Origin: JBBTCJ01 sp038043285
Lineage (GTDB): Bacteria > Planctomycetota > Phycisphaerae > UBA1845
Reading direction: 5' to 3'
Assembly: GCA_038043285.1 (NCBI GenBank)
Contig: JBBTCJ010000026.1
Span: forward strand, 1-22,465
Length of the DNA: 22,465 nt
The notes under the pieces are model-generated. The model saw nothing but the letters and a program-made list of their open reading frames with translations, ran no database searches and was not told where the DNA came from. The position numbers and the translations under genes were made by a program. Positions 6,424 through 13,902 of this stretch are shown one piece after another; positions within the stretch are counted from its first letter, which is position 1, and each line of letters begins with the position of its first letter.

Positions 6424-7014
6424 ATGGCCGGCGACGACAGGGATCATTCCAAGAATTGCCGATTGCCTGGTGATACGTCGTCACACCCCGACTACAAATC
6501 GACAATCGGCAATGGGCCATCGGCCATCGACAATCCCCGCCTCGCTTCGGCGTGGAGTGCACTGGCATTGGTGACGGACCCGGAAATCCCCGTGCTCGGC
6601 GTGGTGGATATGGGCATCATCGCCGACGTACGGATAGACGGTGACCGGGTCATCGTCGACCTCACCCCGACGTTCACCGGATGTCCGGCCTTGGATGTGA
6701 TTCGCCGCGATATCCAGGGAGCGCTCGCCGGCATCGGGGAGACGACCGCAACGGTCAACGTCGTCTATCATCCGCCCTGGACCTCGGACCGCATCACGGA
6801 GACCGGCCGAAGAAAGCTCAAGGAGTTCGGACTCGCCCCGCCGCAACGCGGATGCGGCGCCCATCTGGTCGATCTGGAAACGGTCGCCTGCCCTTATTGC
6901 GATTCGACGAACACGACTTTGGAATCGCTGTTCGGCCCGACGCTCTGTCGGTCCATTCATTACTGCAACGCCTGCCGGCAGTCGTTTGAGCACTTCAAGC
7001 CGGTCGGTCAATAA
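6424..7014 (+). CDS. paaD: PaaD, phenylacetate epoxidase assembly factor with repeat-derived N-terminus
   Basis: PaaD is a MIP18/DUF59-type protein thought to help assemble or maintain metal centres of the epoxidase system. The conserved part begins near residue 40 (ALVTDPEIPVLGVVDMGIIADV), with FTGCPA at C87. A C-terminal cysteine cluster follows: C144, CPYC at 156-159, C175, and C181-x2-C184. Residues 1-39 do not look like PaaD, and much of this stretch is translated from the third heptamer array (6454-6467 and 6496-6537). The native start may have been displaced when the array expanded. The ATG at 6424 lies 7 nt after the paaC stop, and I see no other in-frame ATG before the conserved domain. 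The gene's 3' end overlaps the convergent SpoIID-like gene by 7 bp. No paaE reductase follows. Confidence 0.93.
   Translation: MAGDDRDHSKNCRLPGDTSSHPDYKSTIGNGPSAIDNPRLASAWSALALVTDPEIPVLGVVDMGIIADVRIDGDRVIVDLTPTFTGCPALDVIRRDIQGALAGIGETTATVNVVYHPPWTSDRITETGRRKLKEFGLAPPQRGCGAHLVDLETVACPYCDSTNTTLESLFGPTLCRSIHYCNACRQSFEHFKPVGQ
6454..6537. repeat. Heptamer arrays inside the 5' part of paaD
   Basis: Left arm: AATTGCC, GATTGCC (6454-6467). Right arm, six units in opposite orientation (6496-6537): AAATCGA, CAATCGG, CAATGGG, CCATCGG, CCATCGA, CAATCCC. This copy lies within the reading frame and is translated as KSTIGNGPSAIDNP and neighbouring residues. Its length in this protein keeps the frame open. 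Confidence 0.75.
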
Positions 7015-8285
7015 ACCCGTTTCAGTTTCGATCCCGGGTAGTAGAACCGAAGAATCTCCGCCGCCTGGCGACCCTGGAGCGCCTGACCCTGCATTCCCCA
7101 TTGGCACAGCCCCAGTCCGTGCCCAAAGCCCTTGCCTTCGTCGACGATCACTTCCTGGTCACGCACCCGGATGCGGCATTCGGTGCTGCGGACCACGGAG
7201 CCGCCGAGGGCCAGGCGAAACCGCTCCGACAGGATGTCATAGGTTGCACCCGAGGGTCCGCGCAGGCGCAAGGTCAGCGGCCTGCCTGACGTCGTCCGCT
7301 CGACCACGGACACCTCCGCCAGTCCGCCCAAATCCGCCGCGTCCGGATAGCGCCCGACCAGCCGGGAAAACGCCTCATCGACGGGCAACGACACCGGGCC
7401 CCAACGGTAGGCGTCCTTCGGGGCGATCGAGCAGTAGTTGCACTCCACCCCTCCGCGCAGCGGTTCCACGTCACCCTCGGCGCCGAGCGGCGCGGCCGGC
7501 TGCGATCGCCCTCCGCACGCGGCACTGTAGTAGGCGCAGAACATCTGGTCTCGACCGTCGCGCCCCGGACAGGTGAGCACCAGACCGGCGGTGAACTCCG
7601 CCGCTTCCGCCGCCTTGCGACCGGTCGCGTCGTCACGAATTCCGCGGTAGACCTGCGAACCCTGCGTCGCGGAGACGTCCGCTTCGGCGTTGGGTCGTCG
7701 GGTCATTTGGTAGAGCACAAAGGATCGGGTGACAATGGCTTGACCGCGAAAGGCCTCCTTCTCGAAGGTCGGCCAGACCTCATTCGCCGTCACGCACGCG
7801 ACATAGTTTTCCACGTCGATTTCGTTGATCACATCGGTGGTTCCGTTGCCGTTAGGGATCAGCTTCAACCATCCCGGCAGCGCCGCCGGCGCCGACCAGG
7901 CGCCGTCGCGCTCGAATTCGACGCGGAGTGCTTCCGCCGACGTGAGCACCATCGGTCGTGGAGGCGAACCGGCCGCCCCCGCAAAGCGAACCAACCGGGC
8001 CGCGGCGCCGTTCAAAACCAGCGGCAAGGCGCCAGATTCCTCCCGACGCTCGCCGGACGGGGTCTCGACAAGAATGGGACGCGAAGCCGCGATCCGCACC
8101 CGGGAGACGTCGTCTCCGACCAGCACGCGAACGTCACGGATCTTGGGGGTCGGATCGGGCGGCGGGGGTGTCGTTGCCGACCCGGGGCGCGGGGCAAGCA
8201 GAAGCGCGATCGCGGCCAGCGCAACCGCCGACGGCCCGGTCGCGCTGCCACGTTCGCGCAGCCGATGTTTGGGAGCGCGAGTCAT
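7008..8285 (-). CDS. SpoIID/LytB-domain exported protein, probable peptidoglycan glycan-strand lytic enzyme
   Basis: A 425-residue exported protein with a signal peptide (MTRAPKHRLRERG, then SAVALAAIALLLAPRPGSA). The SpoIID domain is marked by IDVENYVACVTANEVWP at about residues 155-170, FRGQAIVTRSFVLYQ just after, AYYSAACGGRSQ in the middle, and GKGFGHGLGLCQWGMQGQA at about 383-401 before the C-terminus. In sporulating bacteria SpoIID cleaves denuded glycan strands. Homologues outside sporulators are thought to act in cell-wall remodelling or division, so the sporulation gene name is not appropriate here. ATG 8285 was chosen over upstream codons because the signal peptide starts there and GGGTGA precedes it. 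It converges with paaD, with a 7-bp overlap of the 3' ends. Two central cysteines (ECNYC) could bind zinc. Confidence 0.9.
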   Translation of the reverse strand: MTRAPKHRLRERGSATGPSAVALAAIALLLAPRPGSATTPPPPDPTPKIRDVRVLVGDDVSRVRIAASRPILVETPSGERREESGALPLVLNGAAARLVRFAGAAGSPPRPMVLTSAEALRVEFERDGAWSAPAALPGWLKLIPNGNGTTDVINEIDVENYVACVTANEVWPTFEKEAFRGQAIVTRSFVLYQMTRRPNAEADVSATQGSQVYRGIRDDATGRKAAEAAEFTAGLVLTCPGRDGRDQMFCAYYSAACGGRSQPAAPLGAEGDVEPLRGGVECNYCSIAPKDAYRWGPVSLPVDEAFSRLVGRYPDAADLGGLAEVSVVERTTSGRPLTLRLRGPSGATYDILSERFRLALGGSVVRSTECRIRVRDQEVIVDEGKGFGHGLGLCQWGMQGQALQGRQAAEILRFYYPGSKLKRVY

Positions 8286-8403
8286 CGCGGTCACCCGGGA
8301 TCCTCCGCCGCGACAGCCGCGGCGGCAGGCGTGGCCCAGGGCGTTTCCGTCAGCGCCGTCAACGCGGCGCCGCGCCGGTCCGCCTAACCGCGGCGACCAG
8401 GGA

Positions 8404-9369
8404 TTACGTCGACGCCCGAAGCGACAGGCCAAAATTGGACAGTTGCTGCTTGATCTCGTTCAGCGAGGTCTGCCCGAAGTTCTTGATGGTCAGGAGTTCC
8501 GCCTCGCTGCGGGCGGCCAGTTCGCCGATGGTGCTGACGCCGAGTCTTTGCAGACACTTTCGCGAGCGCACCGACAGCTCCAACTCGGCGATCGGCTTTC
8601 TCATTTGCAGCGATGCGTCGCCGACGAAGCGATTGATGCGCGGAACGACGGGAGGCTCCACGACCGGCGCCCCCTGTCCCAGCCGCATGCCGCGCTGAGC
8701 CAGCAACGCCTTGATCTCGTTCAACGAGGTCTCGCCGAAATTGCGGTAGGAAAGAAGCTCGGGTTCGGAGATTCTCAACAAATCTCCAAGCGTGCGGATG
8801 TTCATCTGTTTGAGGCAGTTGCGGCTGCGAACGCTCAGTTCAAAGTCCGCGATCGACATGTCCATCACCGCGACGCGGCCTTCCCGCTCGCGTTGCGCGA
8901 GTTCGTCAACGGCCATGCCAAACGAACTCTCGACGGACTTGAGGAATTGCGCGGCGCGCGGGTGATTGGGATACTCTTCCACGACGCTTTCCAGAAGATC
9001 ATCGGCGTCTTCCAACCGTCCCTGATCCTCGTACAAGATCGCCAAATTGATCATGGCGTTGACGTGGGTCGGCGGACGGCTGACGCATCGCTCATACAGA
9101 TCGATGGCCCCATCATCGTCCCCGGATTGATCGCAGAGGACGGCCGCGCGAAACATGGCTTCGGTGTGGTCGGGGTCGTCGCGGAGGATGCCCTGATAGG
9201 TGGCCAGCGCCTCCTCGCGCTCGTACGACATTTCCTGCAAGTATCCGCGCAGGAACGCCAACTCGCTCTTGGTGTCCGCGGATGGCGCCAGCGTGCTGAG
9301 CGCTCCTCGAGCCTCGTCCAAGCGTCCCGCGCGAATCTGATCCGCAATTGTCTCAAGCGCCGCTGGCAT
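8404..9369 (-). CDS. TPR protein with two RNA polymerase alpha C-terminal domain modules
   Basis: A 321-residue cytoplasmic protein. Residues 36-147 look like tetratricopeptide repeats (YQGILRDDPDHTEAMFRAAV, YERCVSRPPTHVNAMINLAI). Two alpha-CTD (helix-hairpin-helix) modules follow at about 171-226 and 258-314, each with ELSVRSR(N/K)CL and NFG(E/Q)TSLNEIK. Against E. coli alpha-CTD, the arginine equivalent to R265 (R181, R268), the glycine G296 and the serine S299 are kept in both modules. The asparagine N268 is kept only in the first, and K298 is replaced by threonine. The N-terminal assembly domain of RpoA is absent, so this is not the polymerase subunit. A DNA- or polymerase-binding adaptor is plausible, but the role is unknown. 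GGGAGG lies about 14 bases before the ATG, longer than usual. Confidence 0.88.
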   Translation of the reverse strand: MPAALETIADQIRAGRLDEARGALSTLAPSADTKSELAFLRGYLQEMSYEREEALATYQGILRDDPDHTEAMFRAAVLCDQSGDDDGAIDLYERCVSRPPTHVNAMINLAILYEDQGRLEDADDLLESVVEEYPNHPRAAQFLKSVESSFGMAVDELAQREREGRVAVMDMSIADFELSVRSRNCLKQMNIRTLGDLLRISEPELLSYRNFGETSLNEIKALLAQRGMRLGQGAPVVEPPVVPRINRFVGDASLQMRKPIAELELSVRSRKCLQRLGVSTIGELAARSEAELLTIKNFGQTSLNEIKQQLSNFGLSLRAST

Positions 9370-9717
9370 GGATTTTCTATGGACCTCCCGATCTATCGTT
9401 GGGGCACGGCCAACACCGCCCCCAAACCCTCCGGTTCGCCGGCCTCACGGCCGGCCCCACGGAGAACCTCGACCGCCGACCGTATCACGCGGTTCCGGCA
9501 GAACCGGCAATGTAGCGGCAAGCGCCCAGGATGACAACACCGGCTCTGCCGGCCCAAGCACCGGTCTCCCACGGTTCGGGATAGGGGGTCAGATCGCGGC
9601 GGAGGCACGAGTTTAGGGCGAATGAGGAACGATCGCGCTGCGGAGATCGACGGGAACGGCACCCGCAGGGGCGTGGAGCCGTTGGCCGCCCTCGCATATT
9701 CAACGGCGTAGTCCGGT
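9370..9717. other. Intergenic region with small GC-rich hairpins, no gene seen
   Basis: No credible gene is visible in these 348 bp. There are several short inverted repeats: GCCGGCC-TCAC-GGCCGGC at 9438-9455 (7-bp perfect stem), GGTTC-CGGCA-GAACC, and CCGGC-TCT-GCCGG. None is followed by a T-run, so they are not clear terminators. The interval must contain the promoter of the TPR gene, but I could not identify a convincing one. Confidence 0.6.
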
Positions 9718-10107
9718 TCACAGAAACAGGGGTTGATCGAAACGCAGACCGGCGCCGATCATCGGCTCGTCAAACTCGCCCAGCACCGACGTGCGGACGA
9801 CGGTCGCGTAGCAGGTGTCATCACCAAGACACTCCAGCGGCGTGAGACCGTCCTCGTTCATCAGCTTCAGTTCGCAGCGCTGCCCGACGTTGATTCCGCT
9901 GGCGTGTGGAACGCGAAGGAACAGGCCTCCTTCGCTCAAGTCCACGGCGGTTCCCACGAACGTCCCGCTGCCGCAAAGCGACATCAGTTTGACGTTGAGT
10001 CTACGAGTGATTCGATCGGCGGACCGTTTTTCGTCAAAAAACGGGCGCGGACGGGCGACCACGCTCGGCTCGCGCTTCAGAACCGGTTGTCCGAGGGGAA
10101 AGGCCAT
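9718..10107 (-). CDS. PilZ-domain protein, possible c-di-GMP receptor
   Basis: A 129-residue single-domain PilZ protein. The c-di-GMP-binding signature is complete: RxxxR at R32-R36 (DRITRRLNVKL) and DxSxxG at D56-G61 (AVDLSEGGLFLRV). A beta-barrel pattern follows, ending GAGLRF near residue 123. Family members change conformation or partner binding when c-di-GMP binds, but the target here is unknown. The frame is open upstream to 10197, but ATG 10107 has a strong AAGGAG nine bases before it and lies downstream of a good promoter, so I chose it. The gene stands alone, with no motility, pilus or cellulose genes beside it. Confidence 0.9.
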   Translation of the reverse strand: MAFPLGQPVLKREPSVVARPRPFFDEKRSADRITRRLNVKLMSLCGSGTFVGTAVDLSEGGLFLRVPHASGINVGQRCELKLMNEDGLTPLECLGDDTCYATVVRTSVLGEFDEPMIGAGLRFDQPLFL

Positions 10108-10197
10108 GAGTGGCGACTCCTTCCGCGGCGTGGATCGTCGCACAAACCGCCGCGGGACAGCCGAGAGGCGGATGCCAACGACTTCCAGGGAATGCAC

Positions 10198-10225
10198 AGT
10201 ATATCGGTCGTTGAGGTCCGGTCAA
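10198..10225 (-). promoter_or_regulatory. Predicted promoter of the PilZ gene
   Basis: On the minus strand, TTGACC (10220-10225) and TATACT (10198-10203) are separated by 16 bp, both close to consensus. The expected transcript start is near 10191, giving a leader of about 84 nt to the ATG at 10107. The rest of the 10108-10378 spacer shows nothing else that I can support. Confidence 0.55.
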
Positions 10226-10378
10226 CAAGGCGGCGTCGATTCTCGTAAGGGAGCGAAACTTGGAACCGCTTGGGACTATCGCCGCCCGACCGCCGACTTC
10301 GGCTCCCGTCACTTCCGAAAGACCACTACCTGGGCAATTTCCGTGAAAGTAGTGCTGTACGCGCCCTTGACCCCCGCT

Positions 10379-11662
10379 CTACGCAACGCCGCGCCATGCC
10401 CGGCGACGGATCGTCGCCACCGATCGACCCAGCAAAGACTGGCCTGAAAACGGCGTATTTCTGGCTTTGGAGAGGAATCGACCGGGATCCACGTTCCAAC
10501 GGCACGATGGGTCAAACAGGGTCAGGTCGGCCCATTCGCCGCAGCGGATGCCTCGGCGTGGCACGCCCAGCACCGCGGATGGGCCGCGCGTGAACCATCG
10601 GACCACGTCCGGCCAGCCCGCCAGCCCGGAATCGACCATCGCGCGTCCCGCCAGACCGAGGGCGGTCTCTAACCCGATGATGCCCGCCGGGGCCTTGATG
10701 AAGCCCAGGGCTTTCTCCTCCGCGGTGTGAGGCGCGTGGTCGGTGACGATGGCGTCGATCGTTCCGTCGAGCAATCCGCCGCAACAGGCACGGACATCGG
10801 CCGGCGGACGGAGCGGCGGATGCATCTTGGTATTGGGGTCGGCCGTGGCACACGCTTCGTCGGTCAGAACCAGGTGATGGGTGCAGACCTCCGCGGTCAC
10901 CGGCACTCCCCGGCGTTTGGCTTGGCGCACCAGTTCGATGGCCTTGGCGGTGGAGATGTGCGCGACGTGGTATCGACCACCCGTAAGGCGACAGAGTTCG
11001 AGATCGCGTTCGATCATGGCCTCCTCCGATCGAGGATCCAGGCCGGGAAATCCGAGTCGCCTCGACACCTCGCCGAGGTGCATCACGCCGCCGGCCGAGA
11101 GGGTCTGGTATTCGCAGTGTTGAATCAGGATCGCGCCAACGCGAGCCGCCTGATCAAAAGCGGCGCGCATCACCCGGTCATCTTCCACGCCGGTTCCGTC
11201 GTCGCTGAACGCAACCGCCCCGGCGCTTCGCAGGGCTGCAAAATCGACCACCTCGCGCCCCTCTCGTCCGCGGGTGACGGCGGCCACCGGGGCGACGGCG
11301 CAATGGCCGCTGCGATCAGCCTCCTGAGTCACCCAGCGAATGCGATCCGGTTCATCGAGCGGCGGAGAGGTGTTGGGCATGCAGGCGACGAGCGTGAATC
11401 CGCCGGCCGCTGCAGCCGCTGCACCCGTCTCGATCGTTTCCTTGTGCGATTGGCCCGGCTGGCGCAGATGGACGTGGATGTCCCACAGGCCGGGGCAGAC
11501 GATGCAGCCTTCCGCTTCGACGACCCTGGCGCCGGGCGGCAATCGCTCAACGATCTTGCCGCCGGCGACGGCCACGTCACCGACCTCGTCTCGGCCGGCA
11601 AATGGGTCGATGATCCGCGCGCCGCGGATGCTTACCGCATCATGTTCCTCGATCTTGAGCAT
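10379..11662 (-). CDS. pyrC: Dihydroorotase, type I
   Basis: Dihydroorotase catalyses the reversible cyclisation of N-carbamoyl-aspartate to dihydroorotate in pyrimidine synthesis. The 427-residue protein has the amidohydrolase metal ligands in order: H63 and H65 (DIHVHLRQPG), D154/D155 (AFSDDGTGV), H182 (ILIQHCEYQ), H235 (YHVAHISTA) and D308 (IVTDHAPHT). An aspartate rather than a carboxylated lysine at the bridging position, together with the length, points to the bacterial type I enzyme. The ATG at 11662 lies inside the end of the upstream zinc-ribbon gene (23-nt overlap), and no strong ribosome site precedes it, so translational coupling is likely. The pyrB gene that often precedes type I pyrC is not present here. 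Confidence 0.95.
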   Translation of the reverse strand: MLKIEEHDAVSIRGARIIDPFAGRDEVGDVAVAGGKIVERLPPGARVVEAEGCIVCPGLWDIHVHLRQPGQSHKETIETGAAAAAAGGFTLVACMPNTSPPLDEPDRIRWVTQEADRSGHCAVAPVAAVTRGREGREVVDFAALRSAGAVAFSDDGTGVEDDRVMRAAFDQAARVGAILIQHCEYQTLSAGGVMHLGEVSRRLGFPGLDPRSEEAMIERDLELCRLTGGRYHVAHISTAKAIELVRQAKRRGVPVTAEVCTHHLVLTDEACATADPNTKMHPPLRPPADVRACCGGLLDGTIDAIVTDHAPHTAEEKALGFIKAPAGIIGLETALGLAGRAMVDSGLAGWPDVVRWFTRGPSAVLGVPRRGIRCGEWADLTLFDPSCRWNVDPGRFLSKARNTPFSGQSLLGRSVATIRRRAWRGVA

Positions 11663-11849
11663 GCGCGAGTGAGGAATCCCCGGACTCTACAGCGTCGCTT
11701 GGGCTGGGGAGGAAGTTGTCCTCGCAGCTTTCGACGTATCCGCAGGCTTCGCAGATCAGTTTGCAATGACGCGCCGCAAGTGCCCGGGACTCGCAACGTG
11801 GGCACACCCCGTGAGGCGCTGAGGCCGAACGGTCTCCGACTCCATCCAT
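11640..11849 (-). CDS. Small zinc-ribbon protein upstream of and overlapping pyrC
   Basis: A 69-residue protein with two Cys pairs, C16-P-R-C19 and C33-E-A-C36, plus C29 and C42, in the context VCPRCESR...KLICEACGYVESCEDNF. This is the pattern of a zinc ribbon. I recognise the CEACGYVESCEDNF style from small planctomycete proteins but know no function. AAGGA lies about nine bases before the ATG at 11849. Its last 23 bases overlap the start of pyrC, so the two are almost certainly one transcript. The C-terminal tail after residue 50 is low in conserved features. Confidence 0.78.
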   Translation of the reverse strand: MDGVGDRSASAPHGVCPRCESRALAARHCKLICEACGYVESCEDNFLPSPSDAVESGDSSLAHAQDRGT

Positions 11850-11933
11850 GATTGTGCTTCCTTTCGCCGTTCCGAAGAGCCCCCGCTCTCCGACGCGGGT
11901 ATTCCCGCGTTTCCTCCCAATGCAACGCTGGGT

Positions 11934-11941
11934 ACTATACT
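11934..11941. promoter_or_regulatory. Overlapping divergent -10 elements between the zinc-ribbon/pyrC pair and the amidohydrolase gene
   Basis: TATACT (11936-11941) reads rightward toward the amidohydrolase, and TATAGT (11939-11934 on the minus strand) reads leftward toward the zinc-ribbon gene. They share four base pairs. The -35 elements are poor on both sides (TGGACG at 18 bp on the minus strand, none clear on the plus strand). If used, the two promoters could not fire at the same time. Confidence 0.35.
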
Positions 11942-12019
11942 CGACACTCGGACGATACGTCCACCGACGCGGTTCAGCGGACGTACTTCGCTGGCTCCAG
12001 CCAAGATGAGGATGGAACG

Positions 12020-13783
12020 ATGCAGGCAGTCAACACCGACGAAACGCGGGCCTGCCCCGCCGCGGTAAACCGACGGATTGCCTTATTGGCGCTCTTTCAT
12101 GTCGCTCTTGCTCAGGGCGGTTTTGCACAGGAACCCCAAACCCGGCCGACGGCCGATCTTCTCATCGTCAATGCGAAGGTTTGGACGGCTGCCGACGGCA
12201 AGTCCGCGGGTCAACCCGGCGAACCGACGGCCATTGCGGTCACGGGCAACAAGATCGCGGCCGTCGGGACCGACGCCGAGATTCGCGCTCTCGCGGGCGG
12301 CGGCGCCAGGACCATCGACGCCGCCGGGCGGCGGGTGATTCCCGGCATGACCGATTCGCACGTACACCTGATCGGCGGCGGATTCCAGCTCCATCAACTG
12401 GACCTTCGCGGCGCGGCCAACCGCGGCGAGTTCGTCAAGGCGATCGGCGAGGCCGCCAAGGCCAAGAAGCCCAAGGAGTGGGTCACCGGCGGGCGGTGGA
12501 GCGTCGAGAGCTGGCCAAATCCAGAATCTCCGCAGGCCGTTTGGATCGACGCGGTCACCGGCGACGTGCCCGTCTTTCTTCCGCGCATGGACGGGCACCA
12601 AGCCCTGGTCAATTCGGTCGCCCTGAAACATGGGGGCATCGACTCAAACGGTCCGATGGATCCCGCCGGCGGTGAAATCGAACGCGACCCGACGACGCGT
12701 CAGCCGACGGGAATCCTCAAAGAATCGGCCATGGACCTGGTCCGAAAGCTGATCCCACCGCCGACCGATCCGCAGCGATCTGAGGCGCTTTCGGCCGCCA
12801 TGCGCCACGCCAACTCGCTGGGCGTGACCTCGGTTCATGCCATGGCTGGGTTCGACGAACTCAAGGCGTTTCGCCGCGCCGCGGAGGAGAAATCACTGAC
12901 CGTGCGGATCACCGCGTATTTATCCGTCGACGACTGGTGGTTGTACCTGGAGGAGATGGGGGGCAATCGTTTCGGGCTGCGCGGTCCAATGGCCTCGGTG
13001 GTCGGGTTCAAGGGGTACATGGATGGTTCGCTGGGCAGCCGGAACGCGTACATGCGCGAACCGTTCGCCGACGCCGCGTCCACGTCGCCCTATCCGCGCG
13101 GGCAGTTGAATCCCTTTGCGTCGTCGCCGGAAGCGTTTCTGCGATCCATCCTCAACGCCGACAAGCGGAACGCGCAGATCGCGGTTCACGCCATCGGCGA
13201 CGAGGCGAACCACTTGCTGCTTGACGCCTACGAGCAGGCCATCAAACAGAACGGGCGGAGCGGAGCACTGCATCGCATCGAACACGCGCAGCACCTGCTG
13301 CTCGAGGACATTCCGCGTTTTGCCAAGCTGGGCGTCGTCTCGTCGATGCAGCCGTTCCACAAGGCGGACGACGGGCGTTATGCGGAGAAAGCCCTGGGCA
13401 GGTCGCGGCTGGCGGGGTCGTATGCGTTCCGGCAATTGGTGGATTCCAAGGCCTTGCTGATTTTCGGCAGCGATTGGCCGGTGGTGAACATGAACCCGTT
13501 CTCCGGCATCGACGCCGCGGTCAATTCCAGGACGTTGTCCGGCGAGGTGTGGCTTCCCGACCATTCCCTGACCCTCGAGGAAGCACTGCGGGCGTACACC
13601 GCCTGGCCCGCCAGGGCCATCCACCGCGAACGCGAGTTGGGAACCATCGAGACAGGCAAGTTCGCCGATCTGGTGATGCTCACCGACGACCCCTTCACCA
13701 TGCCCGGGGACCGCATCGGGCAAACGCGCGTGGCGCTGACCATCGTGGATGGGAAGATCGCGTACGAAGCGGAGAAGGAATAA
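12020..13783 (+). CDS. Exported amidohydrolase, YtcJ-like (amidohydrolase 3 family)
   Basis: A 587-residue metal-dependent hydrolase of the amidohydrolase superfamily, with substrate unknown. The N-terminus has a signal peptide (NRRIALLALFHVALAQGGFA), so the enzyme is probably periplasmic. Metal ligands are intact: H114-x-H116 (MTDSHVHLIGGG), H390 (VHAIGDEANH), H418/H422 (HRIEHAQHL) and D485 (FGSDWPVVNM). The C-terminal strand pattern GKFADLVMLTDDPF closes the small beta domain. The length is normal for the YtcJ group. GAGGA sits seven bases before the ATG at 12020. The frame is open upstream to 11852, but that part reads through the divergent promoter region. It is transcribed away from pyrC and has no obvious partner downstream. 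Confidence 0.92.
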   Translation: MQAVNTDETRACPAAVNRRIALLALFHVALAQGGFAQEPQTRPTADLLIVNAKVWTAADGKSAGQPGEPTAIAVTGNKIAAVGTDAEIRALAGGGARTIDAAGRRVIPGMTDSHVHLIGGGFQLHQLDLRGAANRGEFVKAIGEAAKAKKPKEWVTGGRWSVESWPNPESPQAVWIDAVTGDVPVFLPRMDGHQALVNSVALKHGGIDSNGPMDPAGGEIERDPTTRQPTGILKESAMDLVRKLIPPPTDPQRSEALSAAMRHANSLGVTSVHAMAGFDELKAFRRAAEEKSLTVRITAYLSVDDWWLYLEEMGGNRFGLRGPMASVVGFKGYMDGSLGSRNAYMREPFADAASTSPYPRGQLNPFASSPEAFLRSILNADKRNAQIAVHAIGDEANHLLLDAYEQAIKQNGRSGALHRIEHAQHLLLEDIPRFAKLGVVSSMQPFHKADDGRYAEKALGRSRLAGSYAFRQLVDSKALLIFGSDWPVVNMNPFSGIDAAVNSRTLSGEVWLPDHSLTLEEALRAYTAWPARAIHRERELGTIETGKFADLVMLTDDPFTMPGDRIGQTRVALTIVDGKIAYEAEKE

Positions 13784-13840
13784 GGCGACTGCAACGATCT
13801 TAACCGCGGGGCAGAGGGCAGGGGGGTCGCTTGCCGGCAC

Positions 13841-13902
13841 GCGCGGTACGAATCCGGCGAGACGGCGACCGCTTTCTCACGGGCGCGGTACGGATCAGGC
13901 GA
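13841..13902. repeat. Imperfect direct repeat, 42-bp period, overlapping a dispersed motif
   Basis: GCGCGGTACGAATCCGGCGA (13841-13860) recurs as GCGCGGTACGGATCAGGCGA (13883-13902), matching at 18 of 20 positions. The stretch 13869-13899 between and across them also matches the CCGC-YYYCTCACGG-GCGG motif found again near 20114-20182. Confidence 0.65.

Noticed and set aside
3690..6537. Heptamer arrays considered as CRISPR
   Set aside because: There are no unique spacers of constant length, the unit is only 7 bp, and no cas genes are nearby.
9438..9455. GC-rich hairpin considered as a rho-independent terminator
   Set aside because: No T-run follows on either strand, and it lies upstream of the TPR gene rather than after a gene end.
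7825..9534. Plus-strand 569-codon open frame opposite the SpoIID-like and TPR genes
   Set aside because: It spans two well-supported minus-strand genes and their spacer and has no domain or ribosome site.
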